Positions 1 through 5,889 of a stretch of 8,308 nucleotides of DNA are shown in pieces. Positions within the stretch are counted from its first letter, which is position 1; every line of letters begins with the position of its first letter. The position numbers and the translations under genes are program-made. A model generated the notes under the pieces. That model was not told the DNA's origin, ran no database searches, and saw only the letters and a program-made list of their open reading frames with translations. The DNA is taken from positions 1 to 8,308 of the forward strand of contig QKGY01000173.1 of the NCBI GenBank assembly GCA_003250235.1. The letters run 5' to 3'. Source of the DNA: Desulfuromonadaceae bacterium (GTDB lineage: Bacteria; Desulfobacterota; Desulfuromonadia; Desulfuromonadales; SZUA-540).

Positions 1-16
1 AACGGCAGGTCGGGGC

Positions 17-628
17 TCAGACGAAGAAACGGATGGCGTCCCGAAGCAGCAGCAGCGCGAAAAGCAGCAGCAGAATGCCCAGCAGCCGCATGATGGCGAG
101 GTAAATGCGCCCTCCAATGAAATGGCGGGATTTGCCTGTGATCATCGCCAGGGAAATTTTCGATCCCACCAAAAAGAGATAGAAACTGCCCAGAAAAGCA
201 ATGGCAGCCCCTGTTCCGACCTTCTGCGCCTGCAGAACCATGGGGGAGCCGACCGTGAGCCAGAACAGATAGGGATGAGGGCTGAGGGTGTTGATGATGA
301 TCCCCTTGCGGAGGGATGCGGGGGCCTCGTCCTTCAGGTCGAGCTGTACGCCTTCGGTCCTCAGACTGTCCCAGCCGAGATGCGAGACCATCAGGGCACC
401 GCCCAAAGAGATGGCTCCGAGTACCGGTCGGAATCCGGCCACCTCCGACAAAACAAACAGACACAGCAGAATAATGGGGGGATCGGTGATCAGAGGCGCC
501 AGGGCCGTTCGCGTACCGGCGCCTACGCCGTGATGGAGGCTCTCGCGTACTACCAGAAAGAGCAGAGGGCCGGGTGCGAACCCGGACGCCAGCCCCAGCA
601 GCGAACCGGAGGTCAAATATTCTAGCAT
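17..628 (-). CDS. LysE-family translocator (amino-acid-type exporter)
   Basis: Inner-membrane exporter of 203 aa with about six hydrophobic segments, the normal LysE/RhtB length. Signatures are SGFAPGPLLFLVV (15-27, the family PGP motif), TALAPLITDPPII (41-53) and NTLSPHPYLFWL (113-124). The ATG at 628 is chosen because AAGGAG (641-636) lies 7 nt upstream and the family motif starts shortly after. A longer open frame to 829 runs antiparallel to family expectation and overlaps the EamA gene. The start overlaps the EamA stop as ATGCTAG, so translational coupling is likely. LysE relatives export lysine, threonine, homoserine and similar compounds; the substrate here is unknown. TGA at 19-17 ends the gene, and the remaining 16 nt of the window show nothing recognisable. 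Confidence 0.9.
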   Translation of the reverse strand: MLEYLTSGSLLGLASGFAPGPLLFLVVRESLHHGVGAGTRTALAPLITDPPIILLCLFVLSEVAGFRPVLGAISLGGALMVSHLGWDSLRTEGVQLDLKDEAPASLRKGIIINTLSPHPYLFWLTVGSPMVLQAQKVGTGAAIAFLGSFYLFLVGSKISLAMITGKSRHFIGGRIYLAIMRLLGILLLLFALLLLRDAIRFFV

Positions 629-641
629 GGCTGGGCTCCTT
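622..641 (-). promoter_or_regulatory. Stop-start overlap and RBS coupling EamA and LysE genes
   Basis: A near-consensus AAGGAG (641-636) sits inside the last codons of the EamA gene. The LysE ATG (628-626) shares bases with the final Cys codon, and the EamA TAG is at 624-622. Ribosomes ending the first gene could restart directly on the second. This arrangement fixes the LysE start. Confidence 0.75.
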
Positions 642-1524
642 CGGTTCCGGCATTGCCAAGCCGCTGCAGCGTCAGCCCGGCGATGATCAATCCCAGCCCG
701 ACCAGGGTGGAAGGGAGGATCTGCTCTCCGACCAGAAAGCGGATGAAGATCAGGGAAAGAAACGGTGAGAGAAAAATCAGATTGCCGATTCTGGATGCGT
801 TGGACGACAGGCGTAGAGCCGTCAGCCACAGGACGAAGGTGATTCCCATTTCAAACAGGCCGATATAGGCGGCCCCCATCATTCCTGCAGGGCTGCTCGG
901 TGCAACCGTTGAAAATCCGAGGCAGAAAAGCAGCACCAGCGGCGTGCCGAACGCAAAGTTAAGGAAAAGCCCTACCACCGGGTCCAGGGTCGAGCGGGTA
1001 TTGAAGATCCAGTAGAGGGCCCAGATCAGGGTGCTGACCAGGGCCAGGGTGACGCCGAGCGGATCGGTAAAATGGAAAGAGAGGATATCGCCGCGGGTGG
1101 AGATGACCAGCACGCCGCTGTAGCAGATGAGTCCGGCCAGAAGATCCCTGAACGAAATCTTCTGGCCGAGCAGCGGAATCGAGAGCAGAGCGAGGGTCAG
1201 CGCCCAGGTATAGTTGAGGGGCTGAGCCTCCTGGGCCGGAAGCAGGTCGTATGCCTTGATCAGAATCAGGTAATACAGAAAGGGGTTCAGGAACCCGAGA
1301 AGCAGGGAGTGGATGAGACATTTGCGGCCGCAGGTCGCGATCAAACCAAGCTTGCCCTGGATTGTCAGAATGGCCCCCAGGACAATCAGCGAGGTGACGC
1401 TGGCGTAAAGCAGAAGTTGCGGGGGAGTGAAATAGCGCAGCGACAGTTTGAAGGCGGAGGCGACGGTAGACCAGAGCAGGACCGCAACAAGGCCGTACAT
1501 GTAGGCTTTTCCCTGGTTGGTCAT
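622..1524 (-). CDS. EamA/DMT-superfamily transporter
   Basis: Inner-membrane permease of 300 aa with about ten hydrophobic segments in two EamA repeats (~8-143 and ~155-288), typical of the drug/metabolite transporter superfamily. The opening YGLVAVLLWSTVASAFKLSL (10-29) is the usual first-helix pattern with LLWS and a following K. The second repeat has ALVSTLIWALYWIFNTR, and the end is LVGLGLIIAGLTLQRLG. The start is a choice: ATG at 1524 (MTNQGKAYMYG) is preferred over the long upstream frame, which would run into the PilZ gene. ATG at 1500 with an AGGGA about ten nt upstream is a possible alternative, and no strong SD precedes 1524. It overlaps the LysE-family gene by 7 nt. Substrates of the family are amino acids, nucleotides or metabolites; this one cannot be named. 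Confidence 0.9.
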   Translation of the reverse strand: MTNQGKAYMYGLVAVLLWSTVASAFKLSLRYFTPPQLLLYASVTSLIVLGAILTIQGKLGLIATCGRKCLIHSLLLGFLNPFLYYLILIKAYDLLPAQEAQPLNYTWALTLALLSIPLLGQKISFRDLLAGLICYSGVLVISTRGDILSFHFTDPLGVTLALVSTLIWALYWIFNTRSTLDPVVGLFLNFAFGTPLVLLFCLGFSTVAPSSPAGMMGAAYIGLFEMGITFVLWLTALRLSSNASRIGNLIFLSPFLSLIFIRFLVGEQILPSTLVGLGLIIAGLTLQRLGNAGTEGAQPC

Positions 1525-1567
1525 GAGGCGAGCCGCTGAAGGGCGAAGGGTTAGAGAGAACGGTGGA

Positions 1568-1837
1568 TCAGTCCAGAAGCAGTTCGAAGGCGATCCCTTC
1601 GGAAGAGACGCGTACAACCCGGGCCCTGAGCACGGGCCGTTGAAAAGCGCTTTCGGGATCATGAATCTGCAACTGCATCGGAGTGCCGATCTCGGGAGCC
1701 GGATCGAGCTCGACCTGGATCAGGGCGCCGCCGTCGCTGAAATTGCGGGTCACCCCGAGCGTGACGGTACCGTCGGTCTGAATCACCTTGATATCCACCG
1801 AGACGTCGAAACGTTCATGTCTGCGGTTCTCGTCCAT
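1568..1837 (-). CDS. Single-domain PilZ protein (c-di-GMP receptor)
   Basis: Small cytoplasmic protein of 89 aa consisting of little more than a PilZ domain. Both c-di-GMP-binding motifs are visible. The first is R5-R-H-E-R9, fitting RxxxR near the N-terminus. The second is N32-F-S-D-G-G37, fitting (D/N)xSxxG, followed by ALIQVE. The C-terminal strand SSEGIAFELLLD matches the GIGVEF-like end of PilZ domains. The start at 1837 is supported by AAGGGAG 7 nt upstream. With no output domain, it probably acts by binding a partner protein. A diguanylate cyclase is encoded two genes upstream, a possible but unproven source of its ligand. The transporter gene follows after 43 nt. Confidence 0.92.
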   Translation of the reverse strand: MDENRRHERFDVSVDIKVIQTDGTVTLGVTRNFSDGGALIQVELDPAPEIGTPMQLQIHDPESAFQRPVLRARVVRVSSEGIAFELLLD

Positions 1838-1872
1838 GCTTCGGCTCCCTTCTCGGGAAAGGACACTACATC

Positions 1873-1881
1873 ATTTTAGCA
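1873..1881 (-). promoter_or_regulatory. Possible extended -10 element upstream of PilZ gene
   Basis: In the 73-nt gap between the SPFH stop and the PilZ start, the minus strand reads TGCTAAAAT (1881-1873). This fits an extended -10 (TGn plus TAAAAT, 5/6 match). The surrounding ~25 nt are noticeably AT-rich for this region. No good -35 exists at 16-18 nt; the nearest is TTACGG at 20 nt. The predicted start would be near 1866, about 30 nt before the ATG. A weak secondary promoter is possible. Confidence 0.3.
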
Positions 1882-1910
1882 GAATATTCAAACGGCATCC
1901 GTAAGGGGTG

Positions 1911-2765
1911 TTACTTGCCGACAGAACCGAGGATGCCCCGCACCGCAGCGGGGATGTCCGAAGGCAGAAGGACAACCTTGGCATTGTTGGCGGTCGACAT
2001 GGATTTGACCGCCTCGACGTATTTTTCCCCCAGCAGGTAGACGACCGGGAGTTCATGATCCTTGATGGCTTCCGCTACTTTTTGGATGGCCTGCTGACTG
2101 GCCTCGGCCAGCACGACCTTGGCCTGGGCGTCACGCTTGGAGGCTTCGAGGCGCCCTTCGGCTTCGAGAATGGCAGCGGCCTTTTCGCCGTCGGCCCGGG
2201 TGACGGTGGCCCTGCGGCCCCTTTCGGCCGCGGCCTGTTCCTCCATAGCTTTCTGCATGGTCGGGGAGGGGTTGATATCCTGGATTTCCACGGTCTTCAT
2301 GGTAATACCCCAGTCCGCGATGTCGTCGGAAATGGCCGCCTTGAGCTTGGCCTTGATCTGGTCGCGGGAGGAGAGGGCGTCATCCAGGTCCATTTCGCCG
2401 ACGATGGAACGCAGGGAGGTCTGGACCAGGTTCTGGATGGCGAAGGTGTAATTTTCCACGCCGTATACCGCCTTCTCAGGCGAGACGATGTTGATGTAGG
2501 CCACGGCGTTGGCAATGATGACGGCATTGTCCCGCGTGATGACCTCCTGGGACGGGATGTCGAGAACGATATCCTTGGTCGTGACCTTGTACGCCACGGT
2601 ATCGATATAAGGGATGATTATGTTCAGACCGGGGGAGAGGGTCGCATGGTATTTGCCAAGGCGTTGCACGACATGCTTGCTTCCCTGGGGGACGATGCGT
2701 ACGCCAAGACCGATAGTGACCAGAACCAGGATGACAAAAATAACGACCAGGACAAGACCTTCCAT
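1911..2765 (-). CDS. qmcA: SPFH/band 7 stomatin-like protein (QmcA family)
   Basis: Membrane-anchored scaffold protein of 284 aa, in the stomatin/prohibitin/flotillin superfamily. One N-terminal membrane segment (~3-21) is followed by the SPFH domain (~23-180). Typical motifs are IVPQGSKHVVQRLGKY (25-39), LSPGLNIIIPYID (43-55), DIPSQEVITRDNA (69-81) and the LRSIVGEMDLDD region (118-129). An Ala/Glu/Arg-rich coiled-coil helix runs ~172-236 (EEQAAAERGRR, ADGEKAAAILEAEG), ending with LPVVYLLGEKYVEAV and VVLLPSD. Slightly shorter than E. coli QmcA (~305 aa) but apparently complete. A strong AAGGAG lies 7 nt before the ATG at 2765. Paired with the upstream NfeD gene. QmcA-like proteins form large oligomers linked to membrane microdomains and, in E. 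coli, to FtsH-type proteolysis. The symbol rests on family resemblance rather than proven orthology. Confidence 0.93.
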   Translation of the reverse strand: MEGLVLVVIFVILVLVTIGLGVRIVPQGSKHVVQRLGKYHATLSPGLNIIIPYIDTVAYKVTTKDIVLDIPSQEVITRDNAVIIANAVAYINIVSPEKAVYGVENYTFAIQNLVQTSLRSIVGEMDLDDALSSRDQIKAKLKAAISDDIADWGITMKTVEIQDINPSPTMQKAMEEQAAAERGRRATVTRADGEKAAAILEAEGRLEASKRDAQAKVVLAEASQQAIQKVAEAIKDHELPVVYLLGEKYVEAVKSMSTANNAKVVLLPSDIPAAVRGILGSVGK

Positions 2766-2816
2766 GCCGGAACTCCTTGAAAAAAGACATTGCCGTTGAT
2801 GGCGTATGGTGCAGGG

Positions 2817-3275
2817 TCAGGCGTCCCGTTTCTCGACGATCAGGGTGTTGCCTGAAATCTCGATGACAAAAACCCGGTCCCCGACCGAAACCGGCTGTGC
2901 ACAGATGAACTCCCACTCGTCCGCTCCGAGCAGAGGCGTGGTAAAGCGGACCTTCCCCCGGCGGTTTCCCTCTGGTGTCCGTATAACCTGGCCGTTTTCA
3001 CCCAGTGCCGCCTCGCGGGCAATGCCGGCCTTGGTGCGGTCGGTCATGCGTGGTTTGAAGTAACGGAACCAGAGAAAGGTGAACAGGCAGGATGCCAGAG
3101 CCCAGAGCATCAGCTGCCCGGAGAAGGATATTTCAGGAAAAAGCAGCAGGAGCAGACCGGCGAGCAGACCTCCCAGGCCGAACCAGAAAATCGTGAAACT
3201 GGGAATAAACAACTCGGCCAGAATAAGCACCATGCCGAACGCCAGCCAGTGCCAATACAGAACATGAAAGGACAT
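2817..3275 (-). CDS. NfeD-family membrane protein (QmcA partner, YbbJ-like)
   Basis: Short NfeD protein of 152 aa without the N-terminal serine protease domain of the long form. Hydrophobic segments at ~7-25, ~28-47 and ~53-71 place it in the inner membrane. After them comes a soluble OB-fold domain (~85-148): LGENGQVIR, then GKVRF, ADEWEF, GDRVFVIEISGNTLIVE, the usual NfeD C-terminal pattern. Short NfeD proteins are typically encoded beside SPFH proteins (YbbJ with QmcA in E. coli) and are thought to help assemble or stabilise their oligomers. Here the SPFH gene follows 51 nt later, which supports the assignment. GGGAG lies 9 nt before the ATG at 3275. The gene sits 35 nt after the diguanylate cyclase gene. 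Confidence 0.92.
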   Translation of the reverse strand: MSFHVLYWHWLAFGMVLILAELFIPSFTIFWFGLGGLLAGLLLLLFPEISFSGQLMLWALASCLFTFLWFRYFKPRMTDRTKAGIAREAALGENGQVIRTPEGNRRGKVRFTTPLLGADEWEFICAQPVSVGDRVFVIEISGNTLIVEKRDA

Positions 3276-3310
3276 TGAAGAGGTCTCCCGGGCTGCGTGG
3301 ATTCGGGTCG

Positions 3311-4216
3311 TTATTCATCCGAGGTGAAACGGTTTCGTCCGCGTTGCTTGCTGCGGTACATCAACATATCGGCTCGGGTGACCAGTGACGCGATGGTGTC
3401 CTGGGGTTGGGCCAGGGTTCCGCCGAGAGAGAGGGTGATTTGCAGATCCTCGCCATGCTCGGGGATGGTGGTTTGAGCCACCAGGGCTCTAAAACGCTCG
3501 GCGATGCGGTTCATGGCGTCTGCATCGACGTTGCGCAAGATAACGGCGAACTCATCTCCGCCCCATCGTCCGACCAGGTCGAAGGGACGACCGATTAGAT
3601 TCAGGGTATTGGCTACCGCTTTCAATACCTTGTCCCCCACCGCGTGTCCGTACCGGTCATTGATCTGCTTGAAGTGGTCGATGTCGATGAAGATCAGGGC
3701 AAACGGCCACTGATAACGAATGAGCTCCTGAATCCGGTTGCTGATCTCGATTTCCAGAAACCGTCGGTTGGCCAGCTCGGTGAGGGTATCGAGCATGGCC
3801 AGCGTTTCGAGTTCGCGGATTTTGTCGAGAATGGCTTCCTTCGGGCTGGTTTCCGTGAAGATCTCAACGGCTCCGATGACCCGCCCCTGCGGATCCCTCA
3901 GCGGATTAACGCGTATGGAAACCGGCACACGGTGCCCCTGTTTGTGGTGAAGAAAGACTTCGCATTCGCGCCAACGTCCGTCCCGCAACGTTTCCGCCAG
4001 CGGACAGCCGTTAATGCACAGGTTGGTTCCCTGAAAATCGACATGTACGAGAATGTTTTCAGAGCAACATCTTCCGATAACCTCTTCGCTGTCAAAACCG
4101 GTGATGCGTTCGGCCGCTTTGTTCCAGAAGGTAATTTTGCGTTCCGGATCGACGAAGTAGACGCCATCGTTGAGGTCTTCCAGAATTGTCCGGCAGTTCA
4201 CGTCTGATGGATTCAT
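3311..4216 (-). CDS. PAS-GGDEF diguanylate cyclase
   Basis: Makes the second messenger c-di-GMP from two GTP; 301 aa, with no predicted membrane segment, so cytoplasmic. An N-terminal PAS domain (~8-122) has the typical start LNDGVYFVDPERKITFWNKA and end GAVEIFTE. Its middle holds a cysteine set: C50, C51, C67 and C71, the last two as CINGC. A short linker helix (~126-142) leads to the GGDEF domain (~143-298). GGDEF is intact at 219-223. Predicted metal and substrate residues are present: D178 (FIDIDHFK), N186 and D195. RPFD at 210-213 lies exactly five residues before GGDEF and matches the inhibitory I-site (RxxD). The enzyme is therefore predicted to be active and subject to product inhibition. 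The RBS before 4216 is weak (AGAGAG, 4 nt away). NfeD follows after 35 nt. What the PAS domain senses is unknown. Confidence 0.95.
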   Translation of the reverse strand: MNPSDVNCRTILEDLNDGVYFVDPERKITFWNKAAERITGFDSEEVIGRCCSENILVHVDFQGTNLCINGCPLAETLRDGRWRECEVFLHHKQGHRVPVSIRVNPLRDPQGRVIGAVEIFTETSPKEAILDKIRELETLAMLDTLTELANRRFLEIEISNRIQELIRYQWPFALIFIDIDHFKQINDRYGHAVGDKVLKAVANTLNLIGRPFDLVGRWGGDEFAVILRNVDADAMNRIAERFRALVAQTTIPEHGEDLQITLSLGGTLAQPQDTIASLVTRADMLMYRSKQRGRNRFTSDE

Positions 4217-4275
4217 ACGGCTCTCTGGTCGCTGGATTCCATGGTTGGTATCGTTGTAAGTCTGCGCTGGCTCTA

Positions 4276-4318
4276 GGTCTTTCTATCACAAGACCCCGGA
4301 ATGGGGAAGAATTTCTTC
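4276..4318. repeat. Three tandem short inverted repeats after the DUF853 stop codon
   Basis: Three small dyads sit in the 106-nt gap between the ATPase and cyclase genes. GGTCTT/AAGACC spans 4276-4295 (6-bp arms, 8-nt loop). CCCC/GGGG spans 4294-4306 (5-nt loop). The near-palindrome GAAGAATTTCTTC spans 4306-4318. They abut or overlap by one or two bases. None is followed by a T-run in the direction of transcription, so a canonical Rho-independent terminator is unlikely. They may be an mRNA processing or stability element, operator half-sites, or chance. No clear -10/-35 pair was found in this gap. Confidence 0.35.
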
Positions 4319-4322
4319 GGGA

Positions 4323-5792
4323 TTAACGTTTCCGCCCTCCAAAGATCGAACCGAGAACACCACGGATGATCTGTCTCCCCACTTGGCTTCCTATGGCCCT
4401 GGCGGCGCTTTTCATGAAGGCCTCGGCCACACTCTGGCCCCCTCGCGCCGATCGCCCCGATGGGGAAGACGACGTCGATGCGGCGGTCTGTTCCGTCTGT
4501 TTGTTCTCAGCCTTTTGCCGGAGCACTTCGTAGGCCGATTCGCGGTCGATCACCGTGTCGTATTTCCCTTTGAGGGGAGAGCGGGCCATGCGCTCCGCCT
4601 TCTCCGCATCCGACAGGGGGCCGATGCGCGATTCCGGCGGGCGGATCAGGGTGTGCTGTACCGGCAGCGGCGCCCCGCGGGAATCCAGGGTGGAGACGAG
4701 CGCCTCGCCGATGCCGAGTTCGGTGACCCGCTGCTCGGCGTCAAAATCCGGGTTGGCGCGAAACGTCTGTGCCACCGCCCGGATGACTTTGCGGTCCTTG
4801 GGGGTGAAGGCACGCAGGGCGTGCTGAATTTTCAGGCCCAACTGACCGAGGATGTCTTCGGGGATGTCGAGAGGGCTCTGGGTGATAAAAAATACGCCGA
4901 CCCCTTTCGAACGGATCAGGCGCACCACCTGCTCGATCTTGTCGACGAGAACTTTGGGGGCCTGGTCGAAAAGCAGGTGGGCCTCGTCGAAGAAAAAAAC
5001 CAGCTTGGGTCTGTCGGCATCGCCGACTTCCGGAAGCTGCTCGAACAGCTCCGAGAGCAGCCACAGCAGAAAAGTGGTATAGACGCGGGGGGCCTGGGCG
5101 ATGAGGCGGGTGGCATCCAAAATGCTTACGACCCCGTTGCCGGAAAAGTCGACCTGCATGAGATCGTTCAGCGCCAGGGCGGGCTCGCCGAAAAAGTTTT
5201 CGGCTCCCTGCTCTTCCAGGATCAGAATCTTGCGCTGGATGGCGCCGATGCTGGCACTGGAGAGGTTGCCGTATTCCGCACCGAGGGAGCGGCTGTTCTC
5301 CGCCATCCAGCTCAGCAGGGCGCGCAGGTCCTTGAGGTCGAGCAGCAGCAGGCCCTGGTCGTCGGCGACCTTGAAGCCGGCGTAGAGCACCCCCGACTGG
5401 GTGTCGTTGAGTTCGAGCAGAGTGCTCAGCAGCAGAGGCCCCATGTCGGTGATGGTGGCCCGTATCGGCTGGCCGCTCTGGCCGAAGATATCCCAGAACA
5501 GGGTGGGAAAGGGCCTCTGACGATAGTCGTCGAGGGGCACCTGTTCCAGACGTGAGGCGATCTTGGGGTTGGGGGTGCCGGCTGCGGCGAGGCCGGAGAG
5601 ATCCCCCTTGACATCGGCGGCGAATACCGGAACGCCGAGCCGGGAGAAGCTTTCGGCCAATACCTGCAGGGTTACGGTTTTGCCGGTACCCGTGGCTCCG
5701 CTGATGAGACCGTGGCGATTGCACATGGCCGCCAACTGACTGACGGAATGGCCATCGGCTGCGCCGACTACAAATTGCAGGGAATCATTCAT
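4323..5792 (-). CDS. HerA/YjgR-type DUF853 P-loop ATPase
   Basis: Cytoplasmic P-loop NTPase of 489 aa from the HerA/FtsK superfamily, related to E. coli YjgR (~500 aa), whose cellular role is poorly defined. The N-terminus has a short beta segment (LQFVVGAADG). Walker A is GATGTGKT at 32-39. Walker B is LVFFFDEAH at 264-272, with D269 and the catalytic E270. A sensor-like FFITQSP follows at 301-307, then SKGVGV/LKIQHALRAFT segments typical of this family. Residues ~430-452 are a low-complexity Gln/Ser/Thr/Gly linker. The tail (~453-489) is basic and probably amphipathic (GRQIIRGVLGSIFGGRKR). The ATG at 5792 has a modest GAGG 5 nt upstream. A predicted promoter lies just upstream; the next gene starts 106 nt after the stop. 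All NTPase motifs look intact. DNA translocation is suggested by the superfamily but unproven here. Confidence 0.92.
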   Translation of the reverse strand: MNDSLQFVVGAADGHSVSQLAAMCNRHGLISGATGTGKTVTLQVLAESFSRLGVPVFAADVKGDLSGLAAAGTPNPKIASRLEQVPLDDYRQRPFPTLFWDIFGQSGQPIRATITDMGPLLLSTLLELNDTQSGVLYAGFKVADDQGLLLLDLKDLRALLSWMAENSRSLGAEYGNLSSASIGAIQRKILILEEQGAENFFGEPALALNDLMQVDFSGNGVVSILDATRLIAQAPRVYTTFLLWLLSELFEQLPEVGDADRPKLVFFFDEAHLLFDQAPKVLVDKIEQVVRLIRSKGVGVFFITQSPLDIPEDILGQLGLKIQHALRAFTPKDRKVIRAVAQTFRANPDFDAEQRVTELGIGEALVSTLDSRGAPLPVQHTLIRPPESRIGPLSDAEKAERMARSPLKGKYDTVIDRESAYEVLRQKAENKQTEQTAASTSSSPSGRSARGGQSVAEAFMKSAARAIGSQVGRQIIRGVLGSIFGGRKR

Positions 5793-5836
5793 GAACGCCT
5801 CGTGCCGGTCGGAGATGAAAGGGTTGGAATCCTAAG

Positions 5837-5865
5837 GTTATAGCGTTAATCCGCTCCGTTCGCAA
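5837..5865 (-). promoter_or_regulatory. Putative sigma70 promoter for the DUF853 ATPase gene
   Basis: On the minus strand, TTGCGA (5865-5860, 4/6 match to the -35 consensus) is followed by exactly 17 nt and then TATAAC (5842-5837, 5/6 match to the -10 consensus). The predicted start is near 5830, giving a leader of about 38 nt before the ATG at 5792. It lies in the 97-nt gap after the HlyD adaptor gene, which suggests that the ATPase starts a new transcription unit rather than belonging to the efflux operon. This is pattern matching only. Confidence 0.55.
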
Positions 5866-5870
5866 GGAGC
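5853..5870. repeat. Inverted repeat flanking the -35 box
   Basis: GCTCC (5853-5857) and GGAGC (5866-5870) form a 5-bp inverted repeat with an 8-nt spacer that contains the -35 hexamer of the predicted promoter. No T-run follows on the minus strand, so it is not a convincing terminator of the efflux operon. It could be a weak operator or chance. Confidence 0.25.
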
Positions 5871-5889
5871 AGGCATGAGGAACAGCCTT

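Noticed and set aside
629..829. N-terminal extension of the LysE-family protein to an ATG at 829
   Set aside because: The extension lies wholly in the EamA gene, is Arg/Pro-rich and unlike the family. The ATG at 628 has a good RBS and gives the standard length.
1525..1662. N-terminal extension of the EamA protein to 1662
   Set aside because: It would overlap the PilZ gene by about 95 nt and adds a non-membrane stretch not expected in the family. ATG 1524 places the first helix normally.
1908..2780. Plus-strand open frame of 290 codons covering the SPFH gene almost exactly
   Set aside because: It mirrors the SPFH gene codon by codon, is dominated by Gly, Asp, Val and Phe, and has no recognisable motif. 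The minus-strand SPFH protein is unambiguous.
2766..2816. Rho-independent terminator between NfeD and SPFH (T-run at 2778-2785 region)
   Set aside because: A six-T run exists on the minus strand, but the only preceding dyad is GCC/GGC of 3 bp, too weak. The two genes are normally co-transcribed.
4217..4322. c-di-GMP riboswitch upstream of the diguanylate cyclase
   Set aside because: The gap is short and lacks the conserved GEMM core sequences; only short dyads are present.
4383..5555. Plus-strand open frame of 390 codons inside the ATPase gene
   Set aside because: An antisense shadow: the minus-strand frame has intact Walker A and B motifs, and this one shows no domain.
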